Source: Chitinophaga varians
Lineage (GTDB): Bacteria > Bacteroidota > Bacteroidia > Chitinophagales > Chitinophagaceae
Assembly (NCBI RefSeq): GCF_014529945.1
Contig: NZ_JACVFB010000001.1
Location: 1,240,001 to 1,304,000, forward strand
Direction of reading: 5' to 3'
Length of the DNA: 64,000 bases
A program made the position numbers and the translations under genes. This document shows positions 8,099 through 16,627 of the stretch, piece after piece (within the stretch, counting starts at the first letter, position 1; the number at the start of each line of letters is the position of its first letter). The notes beneath the pieces were generated by a model. That model worked only from the letters and a program-made list of their open reading frames with translations, had not been told where the DNA came from and did not search any database.

Positions 8099-8722
8099 TT
8101 ATTTGAGCTGGCGTTTGTAATACCAGGCAATGGCTTCACCCAATGATGAAATGTGCAGCTTCTCATAGATGCGCTTCGTATGGGTATTGATCGTGGTATA
8201 GCTTACGCAAAGCCGGTCTGCCACCAGTTTGTAACTAAGGCCTTCTGCCAGCAAAGCCAGTACTTCATGCTCTCTCGGACTTAATGGTGAGGTGGCCGGC
8301 CCTGGCCTGAAATAGTCGAGCACCTTCTGTGCGATAGCCGGGTTCATGACAGCACCGCCTTCATAAACCTCCACAATAGCTTCCAGTATGCGTTGTGGTT
8401 TGTCCCGTTTCAAAATATATCCGCTGGCGCCATAGGTGATGCTGGTAAATATTTTATTACTATCGTCAAAGGCGGTTTGCATCAGTACTTTGATGGCAGG
8501 GAACTTTGTTTTGATCAGCTTTAATCCTTCCAGCCCATCTACTCCGGGCATCGTCACGTCCATTAATACCACGTCGGGATAGTATGTTTCCATGTCTGCG
8601 AGCGCCAGACTGCAATCGGCAGCCCCTCCAACATACTGTAACCCCTCCTGGAGACTGATCAAAGCTTTCAGGCTGTCTCTTCTGTCCTGATGGTCGTCGT
8701 ACACAAAAATGCGGATGGACAT
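8099..8722 (-). CDS. NarL/LuxR-type response regulator
   Basis: 207 residues. The receiver domain (1-120) has the acidic pair DD at 9-10, the phosphoacceptor D55 in VVLMDVTMPG, and a conserved lysine in ILKRDKP. A C-terminal GerE/LuxR helix-turn-helix (about 145-200) has LSPREHEVLALLAEGLSYK and TINTHTKRIYEKL. It is a cytosolic DNA-binding partner of the histidine kinase encoded directly upstream; 27 bp separate the two genes. The kinase is of the HisKA_3 class, which normally pairs with NarL-type regulators, so the match is coherent. Targets are presumably the adjacent Sus-like locus, but no binding site could be identified. Confidence 0.9.
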   Translation of the reverse strand: MSIRIFVYDDHQDRRDSLKALISLQEGLQYVGGAADCSLALADMETYYPDVVLMDVTMPGVDGLEGLKLIKTKFPAIKVLMQTAFDDSNKIFTSITYGASGYILKRDKPQRILEAIVEVYEGGAVMNPAIAQKVLDYFRPGPATSPLSPREHEVLALLAEGLSYKLVADRLCVSYTTINTHTKRIYEKLHISSLGEAIAWYYKRQLK

Positions 8723-8749
8723 AGTTTGAAATTTAAAGATGAACAGTTG

Positions 8750-11700
8750 TTAGCCGTTGTCACTACATATAGGGACAGGCATATGAACGATAATGGTTGT
8801 TCCTTTGAGCGGGGCTGTTTGTACGGTCAATATACCACCTGTCTCCGTTGCTCTTTTTTTCATATTGGTCATGCCATTCCCTTGTGTTCTTAGCCCCGAA
8901 TACCCGATACCATTATCGACAATCTGCAATACCAACTGATCATTGGCCACATGCAGATCTATGGCGATAAATGTTGCTTTGCTATGCTTTACGGCGTTAT
9001 TAATGGCTTCTTTCGCAATGAGGATGATATTCTTTCTGATGGTCATGTCATGCAGACGCAGATCAACATCCCTGTCTATTCGTACCTGGTATTGAATATC
9101 GGTGGCGCCGAGAATATCATATACAAAATTGCTTATCCTGCTGCCAACGCTCATCAGCTCCTGGTCGCTGGACTTCATGCTCCATATGATATCACCGATC
9201 TTGTCGGCAATGTCTCTCGATTGACGCTCTATCTTGTCCAGCACCTGACGGGCCTCTGATATACTTTTGTGCAACAGTTGACTGGCCACGCTGCTATTGA
9301 TCTGAAGGCTGCTCAGTAATGCGCCTATGTCGTCATGAAGGTCTGCCGTGATCCTGTTGCGTTGCTGCTCCAATGCCAGTTGCTGCCGGAAGGCGATTTT
9401 CTGTTTGTTCAGTTTGCTGTGAATAAACAGCCCGGCAATAAACGCAGTGACAAAAATAGCTATTATAACGCCGAACCATAATTCACGATAGAAGGGGAGC
9501 AGGATAGTCAGTGAGATCCTTTTCTGTGCCACTTCCTTTGCATGGTACTTATCATAGACGCCCAGCTCTATCGTGTAATTACCTGGTGCCAGGTTGTTGA
9601 ACGTGATCGTGGTATTACCGGGCAGATGCTGCCATTTATTGTCTGCTCCCACAAGCCTGTACACGAGCTCCCGCGACCGACCGGCGCCCAGGTCTTTTAC
9701 TATACTTTTGATGGTGATGATGTTTTGGGAAGGAGACAGGTGTAGCCTGGTGATCTGATTGGCATTGGTATCCGGCAGCCATGTTTTATTGTTGATCAGT
9801 ATTTCATCCACATAGACTTCAGGCTGGTAGTACTGCACATTTTTTAACGGTGGCCGTATTTGATTGAAACCATTCATGCCACCAAAATACAAGGTGCCGT
9901 CCGGGGCTTTATAGAAGGCACGATTATTAAAATCCCAATCCTGTATCCCATCACTTTTATCATAGTTGATGATCTGAAAAGTCCGGGCGTCGATACTGCT
10001 CAGCCCCCGTTGATGGCTGCACCACACATTGCCGCTGTCATCCAGCAGTAGGCCATAGATATAGGTTCCCGCCAGGCCATTGTTTGCATCCATTCGTCGA
10101 AGCAGCCGAAAGTGCTCGTCCAGCTGGTAAATACCCTTGTTGGTGCCCGCCCAGAAACAATGGCGCGCCGTATCTTCCTGCAGATAAAAGGACTGTATCC
10201 CCGGCAGTATTTTTTTTATGAATTGTATCTCATCCGTGCCGGTAAATTCAACCAGCCACATATCGTTGTTGACATAACTGATAGCACATCTTGCATGGCT
10301 TAGCGGGTTAATGACAAATGAATTATGGTAAGGCTGTTGGCCTGCACGTATCAACTTGTTATTGTCTTTCAGCCAGAAAAGCCCGCCAGATGAGGAGAAC
10401 AATATCCTGCCATCATTCAGCGGATATAGACACTGGCTGACGCCCGTGTTCAGGGATGCAGGAATCTGGTATTTTAGTGATAGCTTCTTATTGATATCAC
10501 AAAAAAAGATCTTCAGGAGATGATTTTCCGGTATCAGCTGATAAAACCAGATACCTTTCCGGTAAGTGTCTGTCGCCATTCCATAGGTCTTGTTTGCAAG
10601 CGGTTGCTGAAAGTCAATGCTTTCAAGCTTATTAGTGCTGTGGTTTAGCAGAGAAGCGCCGGACACGATTATATCTCCGTTAGGGAATGCGGCAAATGCA
10701 CCCACGGAAAGCGCTGTGTCGGCAGTTTCAGTCAGATGCTGCCTTTGTGCATGGCTCGACAGGCCCGGTAATAGCCTGGACGAAAAATCATAGATGACCT
10801 GTCCAAAACCATCATCGCACATCCACAGTCGCTGAGCCTTATCAAAACCAAACTTATATTGTCTGAAAACCCTGCCAGGGGTGTAGTTTATCAGTAGATG
10901 ACTGGTGTATTTTCTGTCTGCAAACAAAATGCCCCTGCTGTTTTTTAACACCGTCATATATTGGTTACGGCAAATAGCAGACACCGTTCCAAGGTCTACA
11001 CCATCGATCTGCGTAACGTGCTGCGTCTGCGCGGTAGCAGCATTACAATCCCAAAAACCATTCTCCGTTCCTATCAGTACATGGTCAGATTGGTTATCAT
11101 AAAACGTGCACAAAAAGGACTGTTTTGTTTTATTGAAACCGGGAAGGGGAATTTCGCTGATGGCTTTTGTTCGGGGAGAAAAGGTATACAGCGTATTTTG
11201 GCCGGAGACCCATATGACACCACCCTTATCGAAAAAAGGCCAGCGTTCATAGAAGCCGCTCCCCGTGAGACTATAGATGTGTACGGAGGGTAGTTCGGGC
11301 AACGGAATCCGTACAATGGCAGCGACCTTGCCTGTGGCGACGTGATAAGCAGCTATCTCATACTTTTTGTTGAAGCACCACACCATTCCGTCCTTATAAG
11401 CAAAGGGCATCGCCAAAGCATCTCCATTGTCAGGAAAGATCTTTTGAAGTGTGAACTTATCGGTGGTGCGGTGATAGATATAAAGTCCCTGTATGCTGCC
11501 GATGTAAATATTACTTTCGTCATCTTCCGTAAAACCATATCCTTGTTGTAAATTAGGGCAGTCCCTGAAGTACTTGTCCAGGTTATAGACCTTTATCATA
11601 TTGCCGTCGTACCTGTTGACGGCATCATTACAGGTGATCCACATGTAGCCCCGGCTGTCTTCGTACCTGAAATAGTTTGAGCCTTGCGAAAGCCCTTCAT

Positions 11701-11848
11701 CCGGAGAGAGCCTGGAGGTGGAATAGGTGATGTTAAAAGGTCTTCCTGCAACTGTTACTGTTGAAAAACAAAGGAGTAGCAGGAGGTATAGGATAATTTT
11801 AATTGCATTTATATAGTTGATAGCAAACAATTTTAGGGTTACCAGCAA
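8750..11848 (-). CDS. Propeller-sensor histidine kinase (Reg_prop, Y_Y_Y, HisKA_3)
   Basis: 1032 residues. A signal/anchor segment (about 15-35) is followed by a large periplasmic sensor built of two-component-regulator propeller repeats. These include DEGLSQGSNYFRYEDSRGY and later NGLAGTYIYGLLLDDSGNVW. A Y_Y_Y immunoglobulin-like domain (about 715-780, LVYRLVGADNKWQHLP) comes next, then one transmembrane helix (about 785-808) and a HisKA_3 dimerisation helix with the phospho-acceptor H838 in TADLHDDIG. A HATPase domain (N-box KEAINNAVKHS, G-box DNGIGYSG and GNGMTNMKKRA) ends the protein. It resembles the sensory half of hybrid two-component systems but lacks receiver and AraC output domains; that job is done by the separate regulator downstream. 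It follows the GDPD-hydrolase fusion by 37 bp on the same strand, so it is likely linked to the Sus-like locus. Confidence 0.92.
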   Translation of the reverse strand: MLVTLKLFAINYINAIKIILYLLLLLCFSTVTVAGRPFNITYSTSRLSPDEGLSQGSNYFRYEDSRGYMWITCNDAVNRYDGNMIKVYNLDKYFRDCPNLQQGYGFTEDDESNIYIGSIQGLYIYHRTTDKFTLQKIFPDNGDALAMPFAYKDGMVWCFNKKYEIAAYHVATGKVAAIVRIPLPELPSVHIYSLTGSGFYERWPFFDKGGVIWVSGQNTLYTFSPRTKAISEIPLPGFNKTKQSFLCTFYDNQSDHVLIGTENGFWDCNAATAQTQHVTQIDGVDLGTVSAICRNQYMTVLKNSRGILFADRKYTSHLLINYTPGRVFRQYKFGFDKAQRLWMCDDGFGQVIYDFSSRLLPGLSSHAQRQHLTETADTALSVGAFAAFPNGDIIVSGASLLNHSTNKLESIDFQQPLANKTYGMATDTYRKGIWFYQLIPENHLLKIFFCDINKKLSLKYQIPASLNTGVSQCLYPLNDGRILFSSSGGLFWLKDNNKLIRAGQQPYHNSFVINPLSHARCAISYVNNDMWLVEFTGTDEIQFIKKILPGIQSFYLQEDTARHCFWAGTNKGIYQLDEHFRLLRRMDANNGLAGTYIYGLLLDDSGNVWCSHQRGLSSIDARTFQIINYDKSDGIQDWDFNNRAFYKAPDGTLYFGGMNGFNQIRPPLKNVQYYQPEVYVDEILINNKTWLPDTNANQITRLHLSPSQNIITIKSIVKDLGAGRSRELVYRLVGADNKWQHLPGNTTITFNNLAPGNYTIELGVYDKYHAKEVAQKRISLTILLPFYRELWFGVIIAIFVTAFIAGLFIHSKLNKQKIAFRQQLALEQQRNRITADLHDDIGALLSSLQINSSVASQLLHKSISEARQVLDKIERQSRDIADKIGDIIWSMKSSDQELMSVGSRISNFVYDILGATDIQYQVRIDRDVDLRLHDMTIRKNIILIAKEAINNAVKHSKATFIAIDLHVANDQLVLQIVDNGIGYSGLRTQGNGMTNMKKRATETGGILTVQTAPLKGTTIIVHMPVPICSDNG

Positions 11849-11885
11849 ATATATGGTAAATATGATAGGGTTTCTTCACCAATAA

Positions 11886-13511
11886 CTATTCGGCCGGGTA
11901 GTATTGTTTTAACCAACTGATTACTTTCGCAAACACATCCATGGAAGCTGTTAGTCCCATCCCGTGTTTTTCTGCGGGATACAACTCAAATTGTGTTGGG
12001 ATATGCAATAACGTTAGTTTGTCATGCAGTTTTTTTGCCTGGCTTACATCTACCAGCGGATCTTGCCCGCCATGGAACAGGATAGTAGGTACGCCGCTGG
12101 CTTTCGTGAGTTGGTGATAGGGGCTGGCGTCAAAGGCAATTTTGGCGGCGGGATCGGATTCGCCCAATAGGCGGGCCACTTTTTCATCGGCATCTTTATT
12201 TTCCTGTCTTACTTTTTTATCCGTGAAATCTGTTGGTCCCCATAAGTCCACCACTGTTTTCACCTGACGTAAACTATCGCAGGCATAGGCGTACTGCATA
12301 GCGAGATAAGCGCCGGCGCTACCGCCTATCAGGGCAAACTGGCTGCCGTCGAATGGCAGTTTGCCGGATTTGGAGGAGATGAACGCCAGTGCTTTTTTTA
12401 CATCGTCCAGTTGGGCGGGGTAAATGTTTTGATGGTCCCGGACCAGGCGATAGTTCATGGATACTACGCCGTAATGCAGCTTGCCGACCAGTTCATCGAT
12501 GAGCTGTTTGGGAAATTCTTTTTTATCACCGCCTGTCCAGCCGCCGCCATGGAGGTATACAATTATTTTTGTGGCAGGCGAATGATTCTCCGGCAGATAC
12601 GCATCGAGGGTATTATCTTCTCCGGCGTCGCCATAGGGCACATGGCGCAGCGTCATGTAATTGGCGCTGCTGGCTACCGTCGGTAGGGCGGTGCCGTTGT
12701 TCCCGTCGCGGAGGTTGTTTTTTTTCAGATAACTGATGAGTGCTTCCGGGTGATCGCTCTGCATGCCTTGTACGCCTTTGCTTAACACTGCATTCCAGGT
12801 GGCGGGACCTTCTGCCGGCGTTTGTGCATCCAGCCATATGGATACGCCATGTTGCCGGGCCACGGCCAGCATGGCGCTATCTGTGACATTGTCTAATACC
12901 GCGATGGAGATGTTGTTCAACAGATAATTCAGTTGCGCCGGCGTAGTTACTTCCTCTGGGACGCTGGTCATCAGTGGCATTTGCGGCGCTGCTGCTCTCC
13001 ACGATTTATATTGTTGCCTGCTATTGAGGTACACTACTACCTGTTTCTCCATCCCTGCGGCCTGTATTTGTTTCCAGGCTTCGGCTACATCGGCCTCTTT
13101 GAAATCGAGGTAGATGTTCACTTTCCCTTTGCTGGCACGTAAGGCTTCTGCGAACGTGGGCACGTGGTAGTCTTTTCCGTCTTTGCTATTGACTTTTAAC
13201 TGTTTGATTTCCGCCCAGGTGAGGTCAGCGACTTTTCCCTTGCCGTTGGTCATACGATCTACGGTAGCGTCGTGCATGAGTACCAGTTGTCCGTCTTTGG
13301 TGGTGCGGAGGTCCAGCTCTGCGTAGTCGGCGCCACATTGAATGGTGGCGGCAATGGCGGCCACCGTATTTTCGGGCATGTCTACATGGTTGCCGCGATG
13401 GGCGACTACCACAAATTTATTTTTGGTAGCGGGCAGCAGCGCTGCCTGTTGTGCAAGGGTGTTTTGCATCAACAGGCAGGCGCCGGCAAAAATGAAAAGG
13501 TGTTTCATCAT
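11886..13511 (-). CDS. Fusion of GDPD phosphodiesterase and alpha/beta-hydrolase (esterase)
   Basis: 541 residues with a Sec signal peptide (1-21, ending TLAQ). Residues about 32-265 form a glycerophosphodiester phosphodiesterase TIM barrel. Catalytic residues are in place: H38 and R39 (AHRGN), E65 and D67 (AELDLR) and H80 (LMHDATVDR). Residues about 285-541 form an alpha/beta-hydrolase of the BD-FAE/acetyl-esterase type: oxyanion motif HGGGW (321-325), nucleophile S398 in GGSAG, D484 in GGQDP and H516 in EKHGM. Both halves look active. The first would cleave a phosphodiester, the second an ester, in the periplasm. The gene starts 2 bp after the stop of the PqaA-like hydrolase gene, so they are translationally close. 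I am not aware of this fusion being described as a standard architecture. Confidence 0.9.
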   Translation of the reverse strand: MMKHLFIFAGACLLMQNTLAQQAALLPATKNKFVVVAHRGNHVDMPENTVAAIAATIQCGADYAELDLRTTKDGQLVLMHDATVDRMTNGKGKVADLTWAEIKQLKVNSKDGKDYHVPTFAEALRASKGKVNIYLDFKEADVAEAWKQIQAAGMEKQVVVYLNSRQQYKSWRAAAPQMPLMTSVPEEVTTPAQLNYLLNNISIAVLDNVTDSAMLAVARQHGVSIWLDAQTPAEGPATWNAVLSKGVQGMQSDHPEALISYLKKNNLRDGNNGTALPTVASSANYMTLRHVPYGDAGEDNTLDAYLPENHSPATKIIVYLHGGGWTGGDKKEFPKQLIDELVGKLHYGVVSMNYRLVRDHQNIYPAQLDDVKKALAFISSKSGKLPFDGSQFALIGGSAGAYLAMQYAYACDSLRQVKTVVDLWGPTDFTDKKVRQENKDADEKVARLLGESDPAAKIAFDASPYHQLTKASGVPTILFHGGQDPLVDVSQAKKLHDKLTLLHIPTQFELYPAEKHGMGLTASMDVFAKVISWLKQYYPAE

Positions 13512-13513
13512 GA

Positions 13514-14869
13514 TTACAGGATCTTTTTAGTATCGGTTACGAATACACGGGTACTTATCGTATAGGTGCCGCCGGTAGGGTTCATATATTGAAGGTCCAC
13601 GTAAAAAGCGCGGTAGCCGCTGGCAGGCAGGGGCGTAATTACTTTTACGGTTGACTGATGGGCTTGTCCCAGGCTTTGTGAAGACCATTTCTCATTGCGG
13701 AAATCCAGGTCGGTGGAGTTGGCCGTCCATAAGATAACGTCTACCAGCTGATCGGCGGTAGCTTTTGCGGTGAGCTTTACGTTACCGCGGCGGGTACTGG
13801 TCGTCCAGCTGCAGGCGGGATAAGGCTGTTGTGAAAGCGTTGTGCCAAAGAAAGCGCTGAGTCCTTCGAAGGCATGTTTTTTATCACCCAGGTTATGGCC
13901 GGCGTTGGGGGTGTAGTTGAGCATATTTTTTCCGGGGATGCTGTCGAGGTAATTTTTAATGTTGTCTACTACCCAGTATTCATCGTTGGTGCCCATGAAA
14001 ATCATTTTAGGCATGGTGAGCAGCTGCCGATAGGCATAAGGATCTATCATGGTGTTGATGGCTTGTCCGCCTTCGGTGTGGGCTGCCTGCGGAATGCCCA
14101 GTTTTACATAGTCTTCAATCTGAATACTGTATTCTTTCCATGTTTTGATTTGATAGTCGAGGCTAACGGGCATATTCAGTACGTCGATCACCATGGGGGC
14201 AATGGCCGCTACGCGGTTGTCGTTTGCGCCGGTGAGCCAGGTTGTCCAGCCACGTTTGGAGGCACCGGACACCACGAAGCGCTGTACGTTTTGCGACAGC
14301 CTCTCTTTGGAGAAGGACTGTACGGCGTCCATGGCACGCACGGCGCTTTTTACCATCGGAAACAGCAGCGGCCAGGTATAGTCGCCATCTTCTTTAAACT
14401 GATGAAGGGTATAGGAGATCAGGGCGTCTTCCGTCAGATTTTTAAAGAGTGGCTGATTGGGTGTCTGTCTGAGTACGGCGGTAATGGCTTTATTTGTGGT
14501 TGCCATGGCTGCTATTTGCTGATACAGTTCATCCGTAGGGCCGTTCCAGTTAGGCAATCCGTTTTTAACAGAACCGCCGGTGATGAACAGCAAGGCGCCG
14601 TCATAGCTAACATTGGCGGGTACAAAGATGGCGAGCTGGTGTGTCCAGGTATATTCCCGCCATTGCTGCGAGGTGAGTAAAATACTGTAGCATTTTACGT
14701 CTTTGATATTGAAAGAGTCTTTCAGTTCATAATGGAAGGAGGTGTCTCCGTTGTTCAGGTAGCTTTTCAAAGCAGTGGCCGGGGTAACGGTTTGCTGGGC
14801 AAACGCCGCTACTGCGAGAAGCAGGCTGACAAATAATGCGGTGGTTGTTTTCAGAAAGCGTTGTTTCAT
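13514..14869 (-). CDS. PhoPQ-activated pathogenicity-related (PqaA-like) hydrolase
   Basis: 451 residues with a Sec signal peptide (ending AAFAQQ). The sequence fits the PhoPQ_related family, an alpha/beta-hydrolase group first named from Salmonella pqaA. Markers are the strand-plus-glycine segment GALLFITGGS (91-100), nucleophile S204 in VVSGASKRGWTTW, NDNRVAAIAPMVIDVLNM, the acid region MGTNDEYW and the histidine in NAGHNLG. A C-terminal beta domain follows. The real substrate of the family is not established; it is periplasmic or surface-located. It lies 36 bp after susD and 2 bp before the GDPD-esterase fusion, so it is the first enzyme of the Sus-like operon. Confidence 0.88.
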   Translation of the reverse strand: MKQRFLKTTTALFVSLLLAVAAFAQQTVTPATALKSYLNNGDTSFHYELKDSFNIKDVKCYSILLTSQQWREYTWTHQLAIFVPANVSYDGALLFITGGSVKNGLPNWNGPTDELYQQIAAMATTNKAITAVLRQTPNQPLFKNLTEDALISYTLHQFKEDGDYTWPLLFPMVKSAVRAMDAVQSFSKERLSQNVQRFVVSGASKRGWTTWLTGANDNRVAAIAPMVIDVLNMPVSLDYQIKTWKEYSIQIEDYVKLGIPQAAHTEGGQAINTMIDPYAYRQLLTMPKMIFMGTNDEYWVVDNIKNYLDSIPGKNMLNYTPNAGHNLGDKKHAFEGLSAFFGTTLSQQPYPACSWTTSTRRGNVKLTAKATADQLVDVILWTANSTDLDFRNEKWSSQSLGQAHQSTVKVITPLPASGYRAFYVDLQYMNPTGGTYTISTRVFVTDTKKIL

Positions 14870-14905
14870 ATGCGGGTGAGTGATTTTAAGTAAGATAAAA
14901 AATGT

Positions 14906-16606
14906 TTACCATGGTTTGCCGGTACCCTGAATAATCCAGGGTTTAGACCAGGGACTGTTTTGCGGGCCATTGGCGCCAAAAGCGGATGTTGCCGTTACTT
15001 CCAGCCGTTTCAGGGCTTCGGCAACATTGGCTTTATTGAGGTTTCTTTCGTCCAGCATATAGTATAGTCGTACGGGTAATACGGGTGCTTTGGCATAAGG
15101 GCCGGCGTGTAAGTTGGGATATCCGGTGCGTTTATAGTCCGCCCAGGCCTCTGTGGCGGCGGTCCAGCTGGCGATCCATTTCTGTGTGATAATCTGTTCC
15201 TGTGTGTTGTTGAATTTTACAGTAGGTTGAGACAGATAGGCAGAGAGATGGCCACTTACGCCCCAGGCGCTGAAAGAAGCCTGTATGCCCGCTTTATAAT
15301 GCGTTTCAGCGTCACCGGCAGCCCAGCCTTTTACGGCAGTGGCTTCGGCGAGGATAAAATGCATCTCTGCAGCGGAGATCAGTCGGGCTTTCAGCAAGGG
15401 CCCTTTGGCTTGTTTGTAGATATCGTTGAGCCAGGATACATGCGGATTCCGGGAAGCCTGTGCTGCGTCCGGGCTTAAATTATATACCGCAGGGCCGGGG
15501 ATGGCCGGTGGTATGCCTACGTAGTTAACGTCCTGGTTGATATCGTTGATGGTAAGACCTTTAGCGGCCAGCACATCGGGCGAAATGTATCTTACTTTCC
15601 TGTTTTCTCCGTTTACGACGGTATCTACTGTTTTGTATACGTTGCCGGTGCCGGGAGGCTTGGTATCGTCTACTACGAGGAAGCATTGTACTTTATTGGC
15701 CCATACGCCCAGGCGTGGATCATGCAATGATTCCAGGCTGTTAACGAGGGTGTTGCACATTTTCAGGCGGCGGTAGTTGCTGCTGTCGCTGTCATACGCC
15801 GCGTTGGCTGGCCAGGAGTCGGCGTTGCTGTTACCAGGGAAAGACATGGTCGCATCGTCTGCCGCGTCGGTGATGACAGGGTATTGGGAAGGATTGCCGG
15901 CAATTTTCTCTATGCCTGCCCTGGCAATGGCCGGTAGTTTCTCCGACAGGCGCATATAATAACGTAAGGCGAGGGAATTAGCCATTTTACGCCACTTTGC
16001 GGGATCGCCCTGGTAGTACACGTCCACCGCATCAATCGGGGAGGGATAGGCGCTCTTAGGCTTGGAAAGCAGGATGTTGGCCCTTTCCAGGTCAGCGAGT
16101 ATGCCGGTATAAATTTCCTGTTGAGGGTCATAAACCGGCGTGGTGGCAGGTGGACCGTCTTCTCCTTTTAATGCCTGCGAATAAGGCGCGTCACCCCACA
16201 GGTCGGTGATCAGTCCAAACATCATGGATTTCATCACCAGGGCCACGCCTTGCTGTAACTCGTTTTGTAAGGTTACGGCGCGGTTATATACCAGCTGATT
16301 ATTGCGCAGGATATCGTAGTAGGCGGTCCAGCTATTACTGCCGCCCCAGTCGTATTCATTGTGGGTGGTGGTCCACCCGTCTTTTTGGGTATGTTGCATC
16401 ACGCCGGCCATGTCCTGATAGCCCAGGGTCACAATTTCAATGCCTGCCTGCGTTAGCACGGTAGACAGCACAAGGTTCGGATGAATGGTGGCCGGATTGG
16501 AACCATTGGGGTTCTCATTCAGTTTCATCAGGTCCTTTTTACACGAGGAGATGGAGGTACCTAATAAACCAAGGCAAAGTATCATTGATTTAGTCGCTAT
16601 TTTCAT
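14906..16606 (-). CDS. SusD/RagB-family nutrient-binding lipoprotein
   Basis: 566 residues. The lipoprotein signal (SISSC followed by KKD, cysteine 22) places it on the outer-membrane surface. The body matches the SusD-like group 2: LNENPNGSNP near the N-terminus, helical TPR-like core (NQLVYNRAVTLQNELQQGV, MANSLALRYYMRLSEK), and C-terminal IITQKWIASWTAATEAWADYK. SusD-like proteins cap the SusC channel and capture glycan or peptide ligands. It follows susC by 21 bp, the normal pair arrangement. The ligand cannot be deduced from sequence. Confidence 0.92.
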   Translation of the reverse strand: MKIATKSMILCLGLLGTSISSCKKDLMKLNENPNGSNPATIHPNLVLSTVLTQAGIEIVTLGYQDMAGVMQHTQKDGWTTTHNEYDWGGSNSWTAYYDILRNNQLVYNRAVTLQNELQQGVALVMKSMMFGLITDLWGDAPYSQALKGEDGPPATTPVYDPQQEIYTGILADLERANILLSKPKSAYPSPIDAVDVYYQGDPAKWRKMANSLALRYYMRLSEKLPAIARAGIEKIAGNPSQYPVITDAADDATMSFPGNSNADSWPANAAYDSDSSNYRRLKMCNTLVNSLESLHDPRLGVWANKVQCFLVVDDTKPPGTGNVYKTVDTVVNGENRKVRYISPDVLAAKGLTINDINQDVNYVGIPPAIPGPAVYNLSPDAAQASRNPHVSWLNDIYKQAKGPLLKARLISAAEMHFILAEATAVKGWAAGDAETHYKAGIQASFSAWGVSGHLSAYLSQPTVKFNNTQEQIITQKWIASWTAATEAWADYKRTGYPNLHAGPYAKAPVLPVRLYYMLDERNLNKANVAEALKRLEVTATSAFGANGPQNSPWSKPWIIQGTGKPW

Positions 16607-16627
16607 GTTGCGGAGTTAAATGAGCTC

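Noticed and set aside
13874..14680. A 268-codon plus-strand frame
   Set aside because: It lies antisense to the PqaA-like gene, whose catalytic motifs are clear; the antisense product has no recognisable domain.
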